Shown here in pieces: positions 1 through 9,899 of a DNA stretch of 19,302 bases (positions within the stretch are counted from its first letter, which is position 1; each line of letters starts with the position of its first letter). The notes below the pieces were generated by a model. That model searched no databases. It was not told the origin of the DNA and worked only from the letters and a program-made list of their open reading frames with translations. The stretch is taken from contig NW_004191919.1 of the NCBI RefSeq assembly GCF_000330505.1, positions 1,736 to 21,037 of the forward strand. Direction: 5' to 3'. The position numbers were made by a program, and so were the translations under genes. This DNA comes from Entamoeba invadens IP1. Its lineage: Eukaryota > Evosea > Mastigamoebida > Endamoebidae.

Positions 1-1127
1 TATATATATTGTTGTATTTTTAAAGTTTAAATAAAAAGGTATTAATTCAAAAAAATTGTCGTATTTGAAAAAATTAATATTGTTGGAATAACAGTTTTAA
101 TTTGGTGGTATATTTTTTATAGAATTCAAAATTATCATAAATCATTTATTTTTAAAAGTTTTATTATTTTTATATTAAAATGATAATATTTTATGCGTTT
201 TTTTAAATACAAAAGTAACTGTTATTAGAAAAGTCAACGAAATAAAAATAAAATTGTCTATCGAAAAAAAGCAAATTTATTGTATTCTAATTATTGTCTT
301 ATTAAGCAAACAATGAATTAAATTTTTATTACAATCAAATTATTACAATCAAGGAAAATAACTTTGTTGTAAAAATAGACATCGAACAAGCAATAAAGCT
401 TTTTTAATTCAGTCATTAATTGCATTGGCTATAGCAAACAAATGGCACAAAGAAATTAATCTCAGGAATTTATTTTATTTTTAAATTCAACAAGTTATTT
501 ATACTTTAAATAAAGTTTATTTTTAAATAAAATTGACAAATTTATAATATTTTCTTTAATTGTTTGTTATTATTGTCTAAATTAATAAAGTTGTTTATTG
601 TCGGATTTTTTAAAAAATACTTTCGATTTATTTTAATTCTTTAAACTCTAACCATCTTATTTATTCATTAAATTTTCTTGACTTTTTTGATTTAATTGTA
701 TTTATAGAAATATAGTTATTTTTTTGTGAAATAATCTTGCATCTTAAGCTTTGTAATTATTAGTAATGACCGATATGTGGTGTTTTGAAGAAAAAAAGAA
801 AGTGTCTTATACAATATAATTCAATTATTTCAAAACGATTTAAACCATAAATTGAAGTGACGATTTTTTTAATATAGATATAGTTTTTTATTTTAAAACC
901 AAATCAATTAGTTGTGGTCAGGTTTTTGTCACCAAATCGCGGTTTTAGTGTTGTCATTCCAATCACCAAACCATTTAATAATTATATACACAATAAACCC
1001 AATTTTATGAAAAAGCTTTGTATTAATATCTGTATTGGGGGTTTTCCTTATATTAATTATAACTGAGAAAATGTTCTGTTAATTCCTAAAAAAACAAATT
1101 TAAATTCTTTTTTATTTCTTTTAATCA
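1..1127. other. AT-rich spacer, no gene seen
   Basis: Dominated by T- and A-runs, with stops in all frames. I find no tRNA, structured RNA or coding island. A slightly richer patch near 905-965 has no convincing frame on either strand. Similarity to the repeated ARH copy begins just after this stretch. Confidence 0.6.
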
Positions 1128-1139
1128 ATTTATAAAATA

Positions 1140-2335
1140 CACATAACCATGATTTCAATCCAATGAGAACAACAAGTAAGTCTTTGCTGATCCAACACAA
1201 TCAAGACATTGTCTCACAAATACCAGAGCCACTACTATATGTTAAATGGAATGCCTAAACCTCCATCTTCCTTTCACTAAATATCCAAATTCATTGCTAA
1301 ATAAATTTATACCTCTTTTTTCTCCAAAAGTTGTTTCAAAACATTTGTTCAAAAATAATTTCAATAATTTTTGGCCAAGCCGTCTGCGACTTTGTTGGTC
1401 TTTCATCTGAATTTTTCTCTAAAGCACAATCCAAATCAATTTATAAACACAAGAGAATCACATTTTTATGTTATTTGGACTGACGACACCGATCAGTCGT
1501 TATTAATACTCGACTCTTTAGTAGCAAACAATGGAAATTGTGTTCCAGAAGATTTTGCCGCGTGTTGTCTTTATTGGTACAATTTCTGGTTTTCGGAAGT
1601 CGGCGATATAAAGCCGTCGGATGTTGGAAATCCACACGTGAAGTGTTTTGTCGTCTAAAAACTTCATCAAAACACTCATCAAAAAAATAAATGGACGTTT
1701 GAGAAAGAGGAGGACGGCGTGCGTCTAATGGGGGTGTGATGAGGACTTCAATTGCTGCTATTCTTTGATTTTGGGATATCAAAAAGGTGGAAGAGACTGC
1801 AAACACCTTTGGGAATGTGACTCATCACGACCCATGATGCCAGGCCTCATTTTTATAATAGTCAATTTAATTGGCGAGTTTCTACAATGCGAGTGTGATT
1901 GCCAAAAAGCGATCAATTTAGCACGAGAAAGAATAAGAAAGTACATAAAAAACAACAAGGTGTTTTATTCTGGTTTTGATAAATTCACAAATCCACAAAG
2001 TTTAGAACAACTTGAGTTGAATAAATTGATTGAATATACATATATAAGCCAGTTAAACGTACAGTGCAGAGTCGGAGTGGCACAAATAATAAAAAAATGA
2101 TGGAAAAGGTGACAAGGAAATAATCGAAAGTGTGTTGATGGCTGTAATTTATAAAGTAAAAGATGCAGACACAAATGCGGCAGTTGTTGGAGCTGTATTG
2201 GGTGCTTACATTGGTAATTTAGATATGTTTCCAAAATACTGGATTGAATTTGATCACAAAAATTGGCTTATTGAGAGGATCAATAGAATGTTAAAATTAA
2301 TGAATTTAAAAGAAATTAAAGATGAAAAAATTTAA
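1140..2335 (+). pseudogene. ADP-ribosylglycohydrolase (ARH/DraG family) pseudogene, copy 1
   Basis: Enzymes of this family remove ADP-ribose from modified proteins or cleave related ADP-ribose compounds, using two metal ions held by conserved acidic residues. The family signatures appear in order but in different frames. A FGQAVCDFVGLSSEF segment near 1370-1415 corresponds to the family's GDAxGxxTEF. WTDDTDQSLLILDSL at 1476-1520 is the first metal-binding motif. SNGGVMRTS begins at 1724. THHDP at 1820-1834 is followed by TGA, where the family has Arg-Cys. The C-terminal metal motif DADTNAA with GAVLGAYIG starts at 2162. At least two in-frame TGA stops (1766, 1835) and several frameshifts break the gene. 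About 65 bases before WTDDTD that are present in the second copy (18437-19006) are missing here. A conserved N-terminal stretch starts near 1140. The family call is firm; the exact original start is unknown. Confidence 0.88.
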
Positions 2336-2423
2336 ATGATAAATTATAGTTTATTATATTTTTATATACTTTTTAATCAAAAGTGTTTTATATGAAACAC
2401 CCAGAAACTTTTCAAATGAAGTA
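2336..2423. other. short AT-rich spacer
   Basis: The gap between the ARH remnant and the MITE holds only AT-rich sequence. Confidence 0.5.
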
Positions 2424-2605
2424 CAGTAAAACCTCCCAAGAGCGGGAGGGTGTGGGAATTTTGTTCTTTCAAAAGCGGGCATTTTTAGTCAATCAAACTT
2501 TAATTACCGCTCTATAGAGAACTCTATTTTTAGTTTTAATATAAAAAATGCCCGCTTTTTAAAAAAATATACTCTTCAAAGGTACCACTCTTGGAAATTT
2601 TACTG
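2424..2605. mobile_element. 182-bp MITE with CAG...CTG ends and TA duplication
   Basis: The left end reads TA-CAGTAAAACCTCCCAAG. The right end, on the other strand, reads TA-CAGTAAAATTTCCAAGAG. These form terminal inverted repeats of about 23 bp with a few mismatches, flanked by TA at 2422-2423 and 2606-2607. Inside lies a perfect 16-bp inverted repeat, 2471-2486 against 2544-2559, centred on GCGGGCATTTTT. It has no coding capacity. CAG ends with TA duplication are typical of pogo/Tigger-type Tc1/mariner elements, so a pogo-like transposase such as that at 9900-11304 is a plausible mobiliser, although its own ends were not found to match. Confidence 0.85.
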
Positions 2606-2699
2606 TAGTCATTCAAGAAATTGTGCCGGTTTCTTTTATTTTAGTCTTCTATCATTATCGAAATAAAATTGTTGTAAAAAATGATGTCAAATTAACATA

Positions 2700-2749
2700 A
2701 TATAGTTAAATATACTATTTTAATAATAAAATGTTATTTTTAACTATAT
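2700..2749. repeat. AT inverted repeat between two convergent remnants
   Basis: ATATAGTTAAA at 2700-2710 pairs perfectly with TTTAACTATAT at 2739-2749. It lies between the 3' ends of the ARH and BspA pseudogenes. It could be an old hairpin element or chance in AT-rich DNA. Confidence 0.4.
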
Positions 2750-2827
2750 GATATTAATAAAATATTAAAAAACGGTAATCTATTTTCAATTATTTTTTGT
2801 GTTTATTTTTCTTTTTTTCCAAATAAA

Positions 2828-4537
2828 TCATTGATATTTTGAACACCACTTGGTATCTTTGTTTTTTTTTAATTTAGTGCAGTTCAAGAAACAATTATAT
2901 CCGATATGGGTCACTTCATCGGGCATTTCGACGTGTTGTAAATTAATATATTCTTAAAAACATCTATATCCAATACTTTTAAGTGACTTACTAAATGTGA
3001 TAGAACTCAGTTTTCCACACTTTTGAAAAGCAAAAGGACCGATAATTACCACTCCATCTATACCTTCCACTTTTTCCAAATTAACACAAGAAGCAAAAAA
3101 TTGTGTTCCAATCATTGTTAAACTTTGTGGTACGTGTACAACACTCAAATTAATGCAATTTTCAAAACACGAGACTTGAAGTTTCTTTATGTTTTTTTGG
3201 CAGTTCAATACTTTCAAGAATCAAACAGCAATAAAAACTTTGGACCCCAAATAATTCGACTGTGTATGGAAAAGTGATTTCAGAGAGAGACGTACAACGT
3301 AGAAAACTATTATCTGAAATATCAATTACACCCTCGGGTATATCAATACATTTTAAAGATTCGCAACCAATGAAGCACGACGATTGAATACTTTTTATCG
3401 ACTTAGTCCCATACAAAAACTCAAATTCAGTCATTGAAAAATAATAATAATTTTGAAATTTTCTCTGTTTAATGTGATATGTGACTTTGACATCACAACT
3501 TTTTGGAGTTGTGTACACTTGGCAAATGCCTGCCAACCAATTTCAGTCACAGAGTCTGGAATTTCTATTGTATTCAATAAAATACACCCATTGAAACAAT
3601 TTTCTCCAATATTTTTCAGACCATATTCTAACACTATTTTGAAAGAGATTTACAATTGGAAAAACACATACTTTTGAGTGACTCGACACTCTTGGGAATA
3701 TTAAGGTCTAATAATTCTTGACAGCCTGAAAAGGCTAAATTACTTATTTCAGAGAGACGACTTGGCAAATTTATCCAACTTAAGTTTTGACAGTCTTAGA
3801 AAGCTCCAATTAATTGTTTATAGAAGGTTTTAAATGTCTCAGGAACTTCACCGAGGTGAGAGAATAACACCCATAAAAACATAGTGACCCGATAGAGGTG
3901 AGTCGACTTGGGAAGACTACTTCGACTAATGATCGACATTCAGCAAAAGATTTATCACATATTCGTCTTAATGATAATGGAAATATAAAAAATGTGAGAG
4001 AAGAACATAGGAAGATAGATTCATTATCGATACATGTGACTGTAGTTGGTATATCAATGGATTTCATTTCTCGTTCATTCAAAAAGCACTTTTCATCGAT
4101 TTTGGTGACCAAATCAGACAAATGACTGTTGAAAGCAATTCTGTCTTTTTGTGTAAATTATATTTTTGAAAATAATAGAGTGCATTCGAACATGAGTGTC
4201 TTTGATTGATTAGAATTTGTTTTCGGAATACATGTCAAGCATGTTCATAGCAGTTTTGTAGTCAACTTCTTCGTGGACAATAATGCGGTAAAACTCCCTG
4301 TAAAAGTATGATGTCAAATGTTTAAAAGCCTAAAAAATTGTTTTATGGCCATAGAATTAAAGTCTCTAAATTTTCAAAAAAAATCAGTTTACTTCGAGTA
4401 AGAGTAATTGGTTTGTAATGAAACTTAGACATAGTCAAATCATATTTCTTACATACTAATTCAAGAGATATAAAATCTTGGAAAGAAGAAAAGTATTTCG
4501 AAACTATCATAATGTGGAAGCCATTTAAATGGTTCAT
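2828..4537 (-). pseudogene. BspA-like leucine-rich-repeat (LRR_5) protein pseudogene
   Basis: The start at 4537 encodes MNHLNGFHIMIVSKYF, then LELVCKKYD, KFHYKPITLT and FFENLETLILW, the conserved head of Entamoeba BspA-like proteins as I recall it. After a frame change come EFYRIIVHEEVDYKTAMN and FKNIIYTKKTE, the usual linker. About ten LRR_5 units of roughly 23 residues follow, built around I..F..C..L..I..P..V..I. Examples are IDEKCFLNE near 4100, IGENCFNGCILLNTIEIP near 3600, IQSSCFIGCESLKCIDIP near 3370, and HIGYNCFLNCTKL near 2890. Stops and frameshifts interrupt nearly every second repeat, so no functional protein is made. Family members can be surface-exposed and many are thought to bind ligands or other cells; this copy is a relic. 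Confidence 0.88.
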
Positions 4538-5576
4538 ATGTTAATATTTTTTTGATTATAAAGTTGTTTTTATATTTTTAAATTCTTTAGAGTTTTTCAG
4601 TTTTATGTTTGAATGAATGTTTTTAAAATCAAAAACAAAACTATTTTAGTTAATTATTGAACACAAATCAATACAAATAAAAAACTATTTAATTGAAATA
4701 AATGTTTTTTATTTTTATCAACTAAATAATTGAGAAATTAAAACCCAAAATAACTCTAACATTATAAAATTATGTTAATTAGTGGGTGTGTGTGATACAA
4801 AACAGTTGTAATATGTGGATGACAAATTTTAATAATTAGGCACAAGTTTATGTTTCAAAATATTGAAAAATAAACAAAAAATACACCACAGATAAATAAT
4901 AAATTAACTTTGACAAATACTGATGTATTTTAGATAATAAAAACAATATAATTGATAAGTATTTTAGAAAATACATAAATTGATATTATTTGTAACAGTT
5001 ATATTTAACTGTTATGAATTTGTTTAACATTTATATACATTGGTATTTTTATTAACAATATTCAAAACTTTAATGCAGATGTGATTGTTTTTTAATTTTC
5101 AAAAAACAACACTTTTAAATGTTAAAATGTTTATTGACAAAATAAAAACAACAAAAGCAGAAATGCAAATAATAAGCATTTGGTTAATATCTTTAATAAA
5201 ACGAAAGCAATTAATTTAGAAGAAAGATGTCATAAATTATTTAAGCCATAAAACATAAACAATATGAGATTGTTTATTCGATGAACAATAAAGTCATTTA
5301 CTTAAAGACATCGTAATGCAAACATAAATTGACCACCCCAATATAATTCAAAATTAATTTTAAAAATATAAAGTGATAATGAGTTTGATTTAATTTGGTT
5401 TATAGTTTAAAAAACTATTTTTGATGTTTAATTTATATAGTAAAAATATATATTAAAAATTTATTAATATTTTAATAAATTTTTATAACTTTTTATAATA
5501 TTTTTAATTATTAATAAGAACCCCATAATTTTTTAAAAATATAAATCATATAATAATTAATAAAAAGTTGATTATT
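4538..5576. other. AT-rich spacer upstream of BspA relic and ncRNA candidate
   Basis: No supported gene. It contains A/T runs, an imperfect inverted pair near 4650-4735 and the strong hairpin at 5455-5484. A short open stretch near 5155-5225 ends in a stop and has no recognisable motif. Confidence 0.5.
5455..5484. repeat. perfect 13-bp AT hairpin
   Basis: AAAAATTTATTAA (5455-5467) is followed by a 4-base loop and its exact complement TTAATAAATTTTT (5472-5484). It lies about 95 bp before the GC-rich RNA candidate. A similar AAATTTATTAAT hairpin occurs at 14032-14058, so the pair may derive from one AT palindrome family. Confidence 0.5.
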
Positions 5577-5765
5577 GATTAGCAAGTGATCGAGTGTGAC
5601 CAACTCAATTCGTCACCAGAACCAAATGCAAGAAGATTCATTTGGCTGAGCTCGTTTGAATAAGACTGATGCTCGTTGAAGTATAGAAAGCCCTGTCCTC
5701 TAGACGCCTTTGATCTGCCCGTCGGGCTAGAGGTCTTTGGCCGAAGCAACACGGCTATATTTTTA
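5577..5765 (+). ncRNA. candidate structured noncoding RNA, type unknown
   Basis: This is the clearest GC-rich island in the left half, set in very AT-rich DNA and with no usable reading frame. Several self-complementary pairs lie in series: GTGAC 5596-5600 with GTCAC 5612-5616; CCAAATG 5622-5628 with CATTTGG 5639-5645; GAGC 5648-5651 with GCTC 5671-5674; CCTCTAG 5697-5703 with CTAGAGG 5727-5733, with GCCC/GGGC as an inner alternative; and GCCG 5740-5743 with CGGC 5752-5755. A T5 run at 5760-5764 would end a Pol III transcript, which favours the plus strand. I compared it by eye with U1-U6, 5S, SRP, RNase P and U3 signatures and found no match. The strand and ends are inference. Confidence 0.5.
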
Positions 5766-6400
5766 AAAGTACATTACCGACGATAATTTGGATAACTTAA
5801 AATAAAACATTTTCATCATGATGATTTATGTTTTATAACGACAAACGCAAACAACTAAATTTATTAATATAAAAGGTATGGTAATTTATTTTTTTTCAAC
5901 AGGCGTATATTATTGATTAATACTAAAATAAGAGTTTTCTTTAAAATAATTTAAAGGCTTGTTTACTAATAATGTGTTTTGGATTTTTTTACATTTTATA
6001 TGTATAACTGTTAAGAAAGTTGATTGTATTATACAAACATTAAAACAATTTTTTATAACAAATTAAATCAAACAATGTTTTTGAAGTTAATAAATTTCAA
6101 ATAAATTTAAAAGTTTAAACAAATATCTTTTTTTCCCACAGCTTTGTGATTTTAGATACCTTTTTTGAAAATAATAAACAAGTTGATTACTATATAACAC
6201 GACATTTGAACATGGGTTAACACACTTTTAACACGTTTTCATTGTTAGTATGGCAATAGTCAATAAAATTGAATTTATACAATAAATATATCCATATAAA
6301 TATTTTTATAGACAGAACATCTGTCTGTAAGCCAGTTATATCTTCAACAAATGTTGTTTAAATATTAGAAACAATTAAACACAATAAAAAGTTCTTGTCG
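5766..6400. other. AT-rich spacer, no gene seen
   Basis: Stops in all frames; no repeats beyond homopolymer and AT runs. Confidence 0.5.
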
Positions 6401-6431
6401 TCTTTGTTTCTTTTGAGTGTGCAGAATTTAG

Positions 6432-6680
6432 GCAAGTGCACCAAAATTGGACACACTTGATGATGAGCAAACAAACTTCAAATTCTTTAAATTAGATGCA
6501 ACTTTAACAACAGATTGTGATGAATATATTCAATTTTTTAATTATTTTTTTCGACAACCAAAAAAAAAGACTTGTAAAAGAAACTTAGCAATTTTGAAGT
6601 TCTTGAGAAAAAACTTAAGATGGTATGATATAATATTTATAACTGCTTTAACGAAATTAATTTCTTCACAACACTTATAA
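6432..6680 (+). pseudogene. coding-like fragment of unknown identity
   Basis: An open frame of about 80 codons ends at TAA 6678-6680 without a nearby ATG. It includes KLDTLDDEQTNFKFFKLD, a K/R-rich patch (KKKTCKRN) and ILKFLRKNLRWYDIIFI. An open frame this long is unusual in DNA this AT-rich. The sequence TTTAG at 6427-6431 could be a 3' splice site, which would make this a terminal exon, but I found no matching 5' part. A decayed gene end is equally likely. No family is recognised. Confidence 0.3.
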
Positions 6681-6836
6681 ATTTACATGTCAGACTATTG
6701 CTTCCATCATTAAATTTAATATATTTTTTTGTTGTTTTTATTTTTGAAATATTTTGTAGAATAATCGATGATTTTACAAGTTTTCAAACGTCTTTGAATA
6801 TACGTTTGTTAAGTGAACATAAAGTTTTTTGTCAAA

Positions 6837-7019
6837 TCAGTGCAATTCCGACATACTGTTGAACACCAACAATGATTTTTTGACAAATAATTTTTTTAGA
6901 AAGTCCAATTTTGAACTTGTCACTTTTTGATAAAAGTGATTCTTTGTGTTTTTATTTAAAACAAAGTGAATTTCCTCTTTAAAATTAAATAAAAAATCAA
7001 TATCACTGATTGTTACCAT
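6837..7019 (-). CDS. short hypothetical ORF, doubtful
   Basis: Sixty codons from an ATG at 7019, directly preceded by a stop. The product is Lys/Phe/Ser-rich, with no signal peptide, membrane segment or motif. AATGAACA a few bases before the ATG resembles the GAAC promoter element described for Entamoeba, but it sits too close to the ATG for this to weigh much. It may be chance. Confidence 0.15.
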   Translation of the reverse strand: MVTISDIDFLFNFKEEIHFVLNKNTKNHFYQKVTSSKLDFLKKLFVKKSLLVFNSMSELH

Positions 7020-7899
7020 TTTTGTTCATTAATGTATAGATGTAATTCTTGGTTTTATTCCTTAGTATTATTTATTTTGTAAATTGAAGTTTTTGAAATT
7101 CTAGTAAAAGATCAAGCGAAGATTATTTCAATTGTTGTTGTGGATAAGTTGTCTTTATCAAATAATTATTATTATCATTATAAGTAATATCTGCTTCAAA
7201 AAATATTTACTGTAATTGTGGTGTTATTAAAACAATTTTCTAAAACAAATGACAATTTCTAACCCTGTATCTTTTTCTAATTTTTTTGTTATAATAAATT
7301 TATTCACAAAAAAAGATTAAATTAAAAAAGATCAATTTCATTGTTATGTAATTGGTTTTGGAGTCATTAAATATCGATAATTTGTTTTAATTTATATAAG
7401 CAGAGTCGGGATTTTTAATTTATTTCCCTATTGTTTAAAAGAAATCAAAAAGGCAAATGGCCATAAATCGGGTTTAAGATATATAATACTGACCATTATA
7501 TAAGGTACAATCAAAAAACAATATTTTTTTTAATTGTTGAATTTGACTGTATATTATTCAAATCTAATCGATAAACAAATAAAAGTTAAATATTTTAATT
7601 TTATATATTAATTTATAAGAAAAACTATGAACCTTATATTTAAAAATAAACAAAAAGAGTATAATTTGTGATTATAAATTTAAGAAATATCAAAACATAT
7701 CTTTATTTAAACGTTTTAATAAAAATACTTTATATATTAATACATTTGTATATAAACAAGCTTTCGCTTTAATTTTGTTAAGAGAATTAAAAAATCATAG
7801 TAATAATATTTTTTATTTGAAAATAGCAAAAATTTTGTTGTTAAATGTTTTTTAAAAATAAAAAAATTATTAAATAAAAAACAAAAAATCAGTTGTATA
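7020..7899. other. AT-rich spacer, no gene seen
   Basis: Only homopolymer-rich sequence with stops in all frames. The first copy of the CCGCTT-type repeat begins at its right edge. Confidence 0.5.
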
Positions 7900-8010
7900 G
7901 GGGTGGAAAAAAACCGCTTTTGATAATTTTTGGTGAATAATGGTAAAATGTTTTCTAAATGTTATTTGATTTTATTTTTTTTATTTAAACAAAAAGAAAA
8001 AAACATCATT
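7900..8010 (+). repeat. CCGCTT-type dispersed repeat, copy at 7900
   Basis: It starts TATA-GGGGTGG, followed by the core AAAAAAACCGCTTTTGATA. The 23 bases at 7907-7929 recur exactly, inverted, at 15893-15915. The next roughly 100 bases (ATGGTAAAATG, then a T-rich tract, then ACAAAAAGAAAAAA) resemble the copy at 8685, so more than the core is shared. Confidence 0.6.
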
Positions 8011-8233
8011 TTCATTTTGCTTGAGCATTTTTTCGAAGTGTTTTGAAGAAGGCTGTTAAAGTCTATTTATATTACAAAGAAAAGCTGAGTTATTAAAGAA
8101 TTTATTTGAAAGAAAACGGGAAACAGCTTAAAATCGTAAGACCAATAACCAAATATACATAAATATTAATTAATTTTTATTATAACATATTAGTGTAGTA
8201 AACGCAGTTTTTGTTAGTCTTATATCGTTTGAA

Positions 8234-8578
8234 TTAACAAAACAAATTATCATCTTTGCAATCTGCCTCATCATATTCCTTATCTTCAGAGCAATTTATG
8301 TAAAGTTTTTTGTCATTGTTGTTTTTTGTGCTTTGTTTTGTCTTCATAAACACATGAGTTCAAGTCTAAGTTGTCACTATCGTTTTTTGATGTTGTTAAA
8401 CATAATAAACAAACTGTTTGATTTTGCAATGAAAGAGATAATTTGATATAGTCGCTGTTGGAGATCTCCTTATAAACCCTTATTATTGGTAAAAAAAGAA
8501 CATACATTTTTTTCTAGATCATGTTTGCAATAAAACAATACCAACTATGTAAATTATGATTATTAGTAAAGTTAGTGC
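8234..8578 (-). pseudogene. remnant of a membrane-protein 3' end (unknown family)
   Basis: Read on the minus strand, 8578-8522 encodes a 19-residue hydrophobic run (ALTLLIIIIYIVGIVLLQT), then TGA (8521-8519), then SRKKC. This is the pattern of a transmembrane helix followed by a basic stop-transfer patch, if the TGA was once CGA. After a frame change the 8507-8313 frame continues with YKEISNSDYIKLSLSLQNQ. Another frame change near 8310 leads to a very acidic tail (SEDKEYDEADCKDDNLFC) and a stop at 8236-8234. It could be the cytoplasmic end of a type I membrane protein. Broken in at least two places; the identity is unknown and the assembly is inference. Confidence 0.33.
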
Positions 8579-8654
8579 ATTATATAATTATTTTGCTTGG
8601 ATATTGTCAAATGAAAAATAATTTTGTTTTAAATGTTTAATCTATTGCCAACCC

Positions 8655-8972
8655 ATGATTTATATTATAATTAATGACATTGCTAAAAGGGGGCTAAAAA
8701 CCCGCTTTTTTGAAAAATCGCTTCTTTTTTTTATGGTAAAAATAATAAAAATGTTATTTATTTTGTCTTTTTTGTTATTGTTTTTTCGTTTACAAAAAGA
8801 AAAAATAACAACGACAACAACATTGCCAAAGCTCTTTAAGAATATTTTAGAAGGAAAATCAATTATTTCTTATTTTATTGGGAAAAAACATCATAGTTTA
8901 GCCACAGGTTATGTATTCTTTCAGGAAAGTTACGAAAACAATGACGAAAAACAAATCATAAATAGACTATGA
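8655..8972 (+). CDS. hypothetical ORF overlapping a repeat copy, doubtful
   Basis: One hundred and five codons are open, with a hydrophobic stretch at about residues 25-45 (IKMLFILSFLLLFF), a run of five Thr, and a polar tail ending NDEKQIINRL. The first third coincides with the dispersed repeat at 8685-8800. That repeat is broken by stops in its other copies, which argues against a real gene. The open length in AT-rich DNA is the only point in favour. Confidence 0.2.
   Translation: MIYIIINDIAKRGLKTRFFEKSLLFFMVKIIKMLFILSFLLLFFRLQKEKITTTTTLPKLFKNILEGKSIISYFIGKKHHSLATGYVFFQESYENNDEKQIINRL
8685..8800 (+). repeat. CCGCTT-type dispersed repeat, copy at 8685
   Basis: It begins AAAAGGGGGCTAAAAACCCGCTT. 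The following ATGGTAAAAAT, T-rich tract and TTTACAAAAAGAAAAAA match the layout of the 7900 copy and the reverse complement of the 13530-13949 copy. Confidence 0.55.
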
Positions 8973-9056
8973 TTACAAAACATTTCAAGTTATTTTTGAC
9001 TTTATTACAAACTATTAAAATATAATAAAAACAATTAAAACAAATTAATTGAATAA

Positions 9057-9111
9057 GTCTAACGCAGCTTTCACCGCGTTGATATGATGCACATGGACTG
9101 CCCAGTTAGAT
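9057..9111. other. small GC-rich structured island, identity unknown
   Basis: GTCTAAC (9057-9063) can pair with GTTAGAT (9105-9111, one G-T pair) to close a 55-base unit. AACGC/GCGTT offers an alternative inner hairpin around CTTTCACC. CTTTCAC recalls a tRNA-Glu anticodon loop, but there is no D arm or T arm, so I do not call a tRNA. Confidence 0.25.
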
Positions 9112-9193
9112 TAAATTAAATAAGGAAAGTCGCTTTAGTCTTGATTTGTTTTGAAGTTGTAACGTATCAAACACAACACGTTTATGGCACAAA

Positions 9194-9508
9194 ATGTTAA
9201 ACCACATTTTTTTATTTGTTATTGTCAAAACCATCCACGCACTCTTTCCTCTCCTCACCATGTCAAATCCACACTCTCTCGCCATTATTTATATCACCTC
9301 CTCATTTGTTCACACATATATAAATACCAGTTTTATAAGTTTAAATACTCTTTTTGAAAAGACGAATTATTTTCCAATCAAAGTAGTTTTGAATATTTTT
9401 TATCAAAAATCCCATATTTTTGTATTAAAGAAAGGCTCATTTTTTAAAGTTTGTGTTATTGATGTTTCCATAACAGAATTTAAAATTGTAAACAACCATT
9501 TTTTCTAA
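9194..9508 (+). CDS. hypothetical ORF with hydrophobic N-terminus, doubtful
   Basis: One hundred and four codons start at ATG 9194. The first 20 or so residues (LNHIFLFVIVKTIHALFPLL) could pass as a signal peptide, followed by a Ser/Ile/Phe-rich stretch without motifs. GC is higher at 9220-9300 than around it. The minus strand also reads passably there with one stop, so the strand is unsure. No family is recognised. Confidence 0.25.
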   Translation: MLNHIFLFVIVKTIHALFPLLTMSNPHSLAIIYITSSFVHTYINTSFISLNTLFEKTNYFPIKVVLNIFYQKSHIFVLKKGSFFKVCVIDVSITEFKIVNNHFF

Positions 9509-9899
9509 AATTAAAAACAACACATTGTTTAAAAGGAAACAATTTGTGAATTGCGATAGAACTGATAATTGTTTTTATACTTATTTGTTATTATAATTTT
9601 CATTATTTATATTTATTATTGAAAGACAAAAGACGAAAATACAGATCTCAATAATATGATATTTTTAATTAAATAACTAAAATATATTAGATGTTATATA
9701 AACTAATCATTTTGTCGATAAAATAAATTATATCTCTATTAATATCACTTCTAATTTTTAACATTTCAATTATTTTTGTTAATTTTTATCGCAAAGTTTC
9801 TTATTAAATAATTATAAAAAACAAGTTATAAAAAACTCCAAAGAAAATAAATTTATGGTTAAAATTAATTAAACCAATACCATCTTAAATTAAAATTGT
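9509..9899. other. AT-rich spacer downstream of transposase
   Basis: No gene. I searched it for a transposon end matching those of the two MITEs and found none. Confidence 0.5.

Noticed and set aside
1471..1806. Minus-strand open frame of 111 codons
   Set aside because: It is the antisense shadow of the ARH motifs WTDDTDQ and SNGGVMRT, which lie on the plus strand.
1965..2234. Minus-strand open frame of 89 codons
   Set aside because: Antisense to the ARH C-terminal motif DADTNAA on the plus strand.
3453..4125. Plus-strand open frames at 3453-3677 and 3898-4125
   Set aside because: They are antisense to clear LRR_5 repeats of the BspA-like relic.
9057..9111. tRNA-Glu
   Set aside because: Only the CTTTCAC loop matches; there are no D or T arms and no B box.
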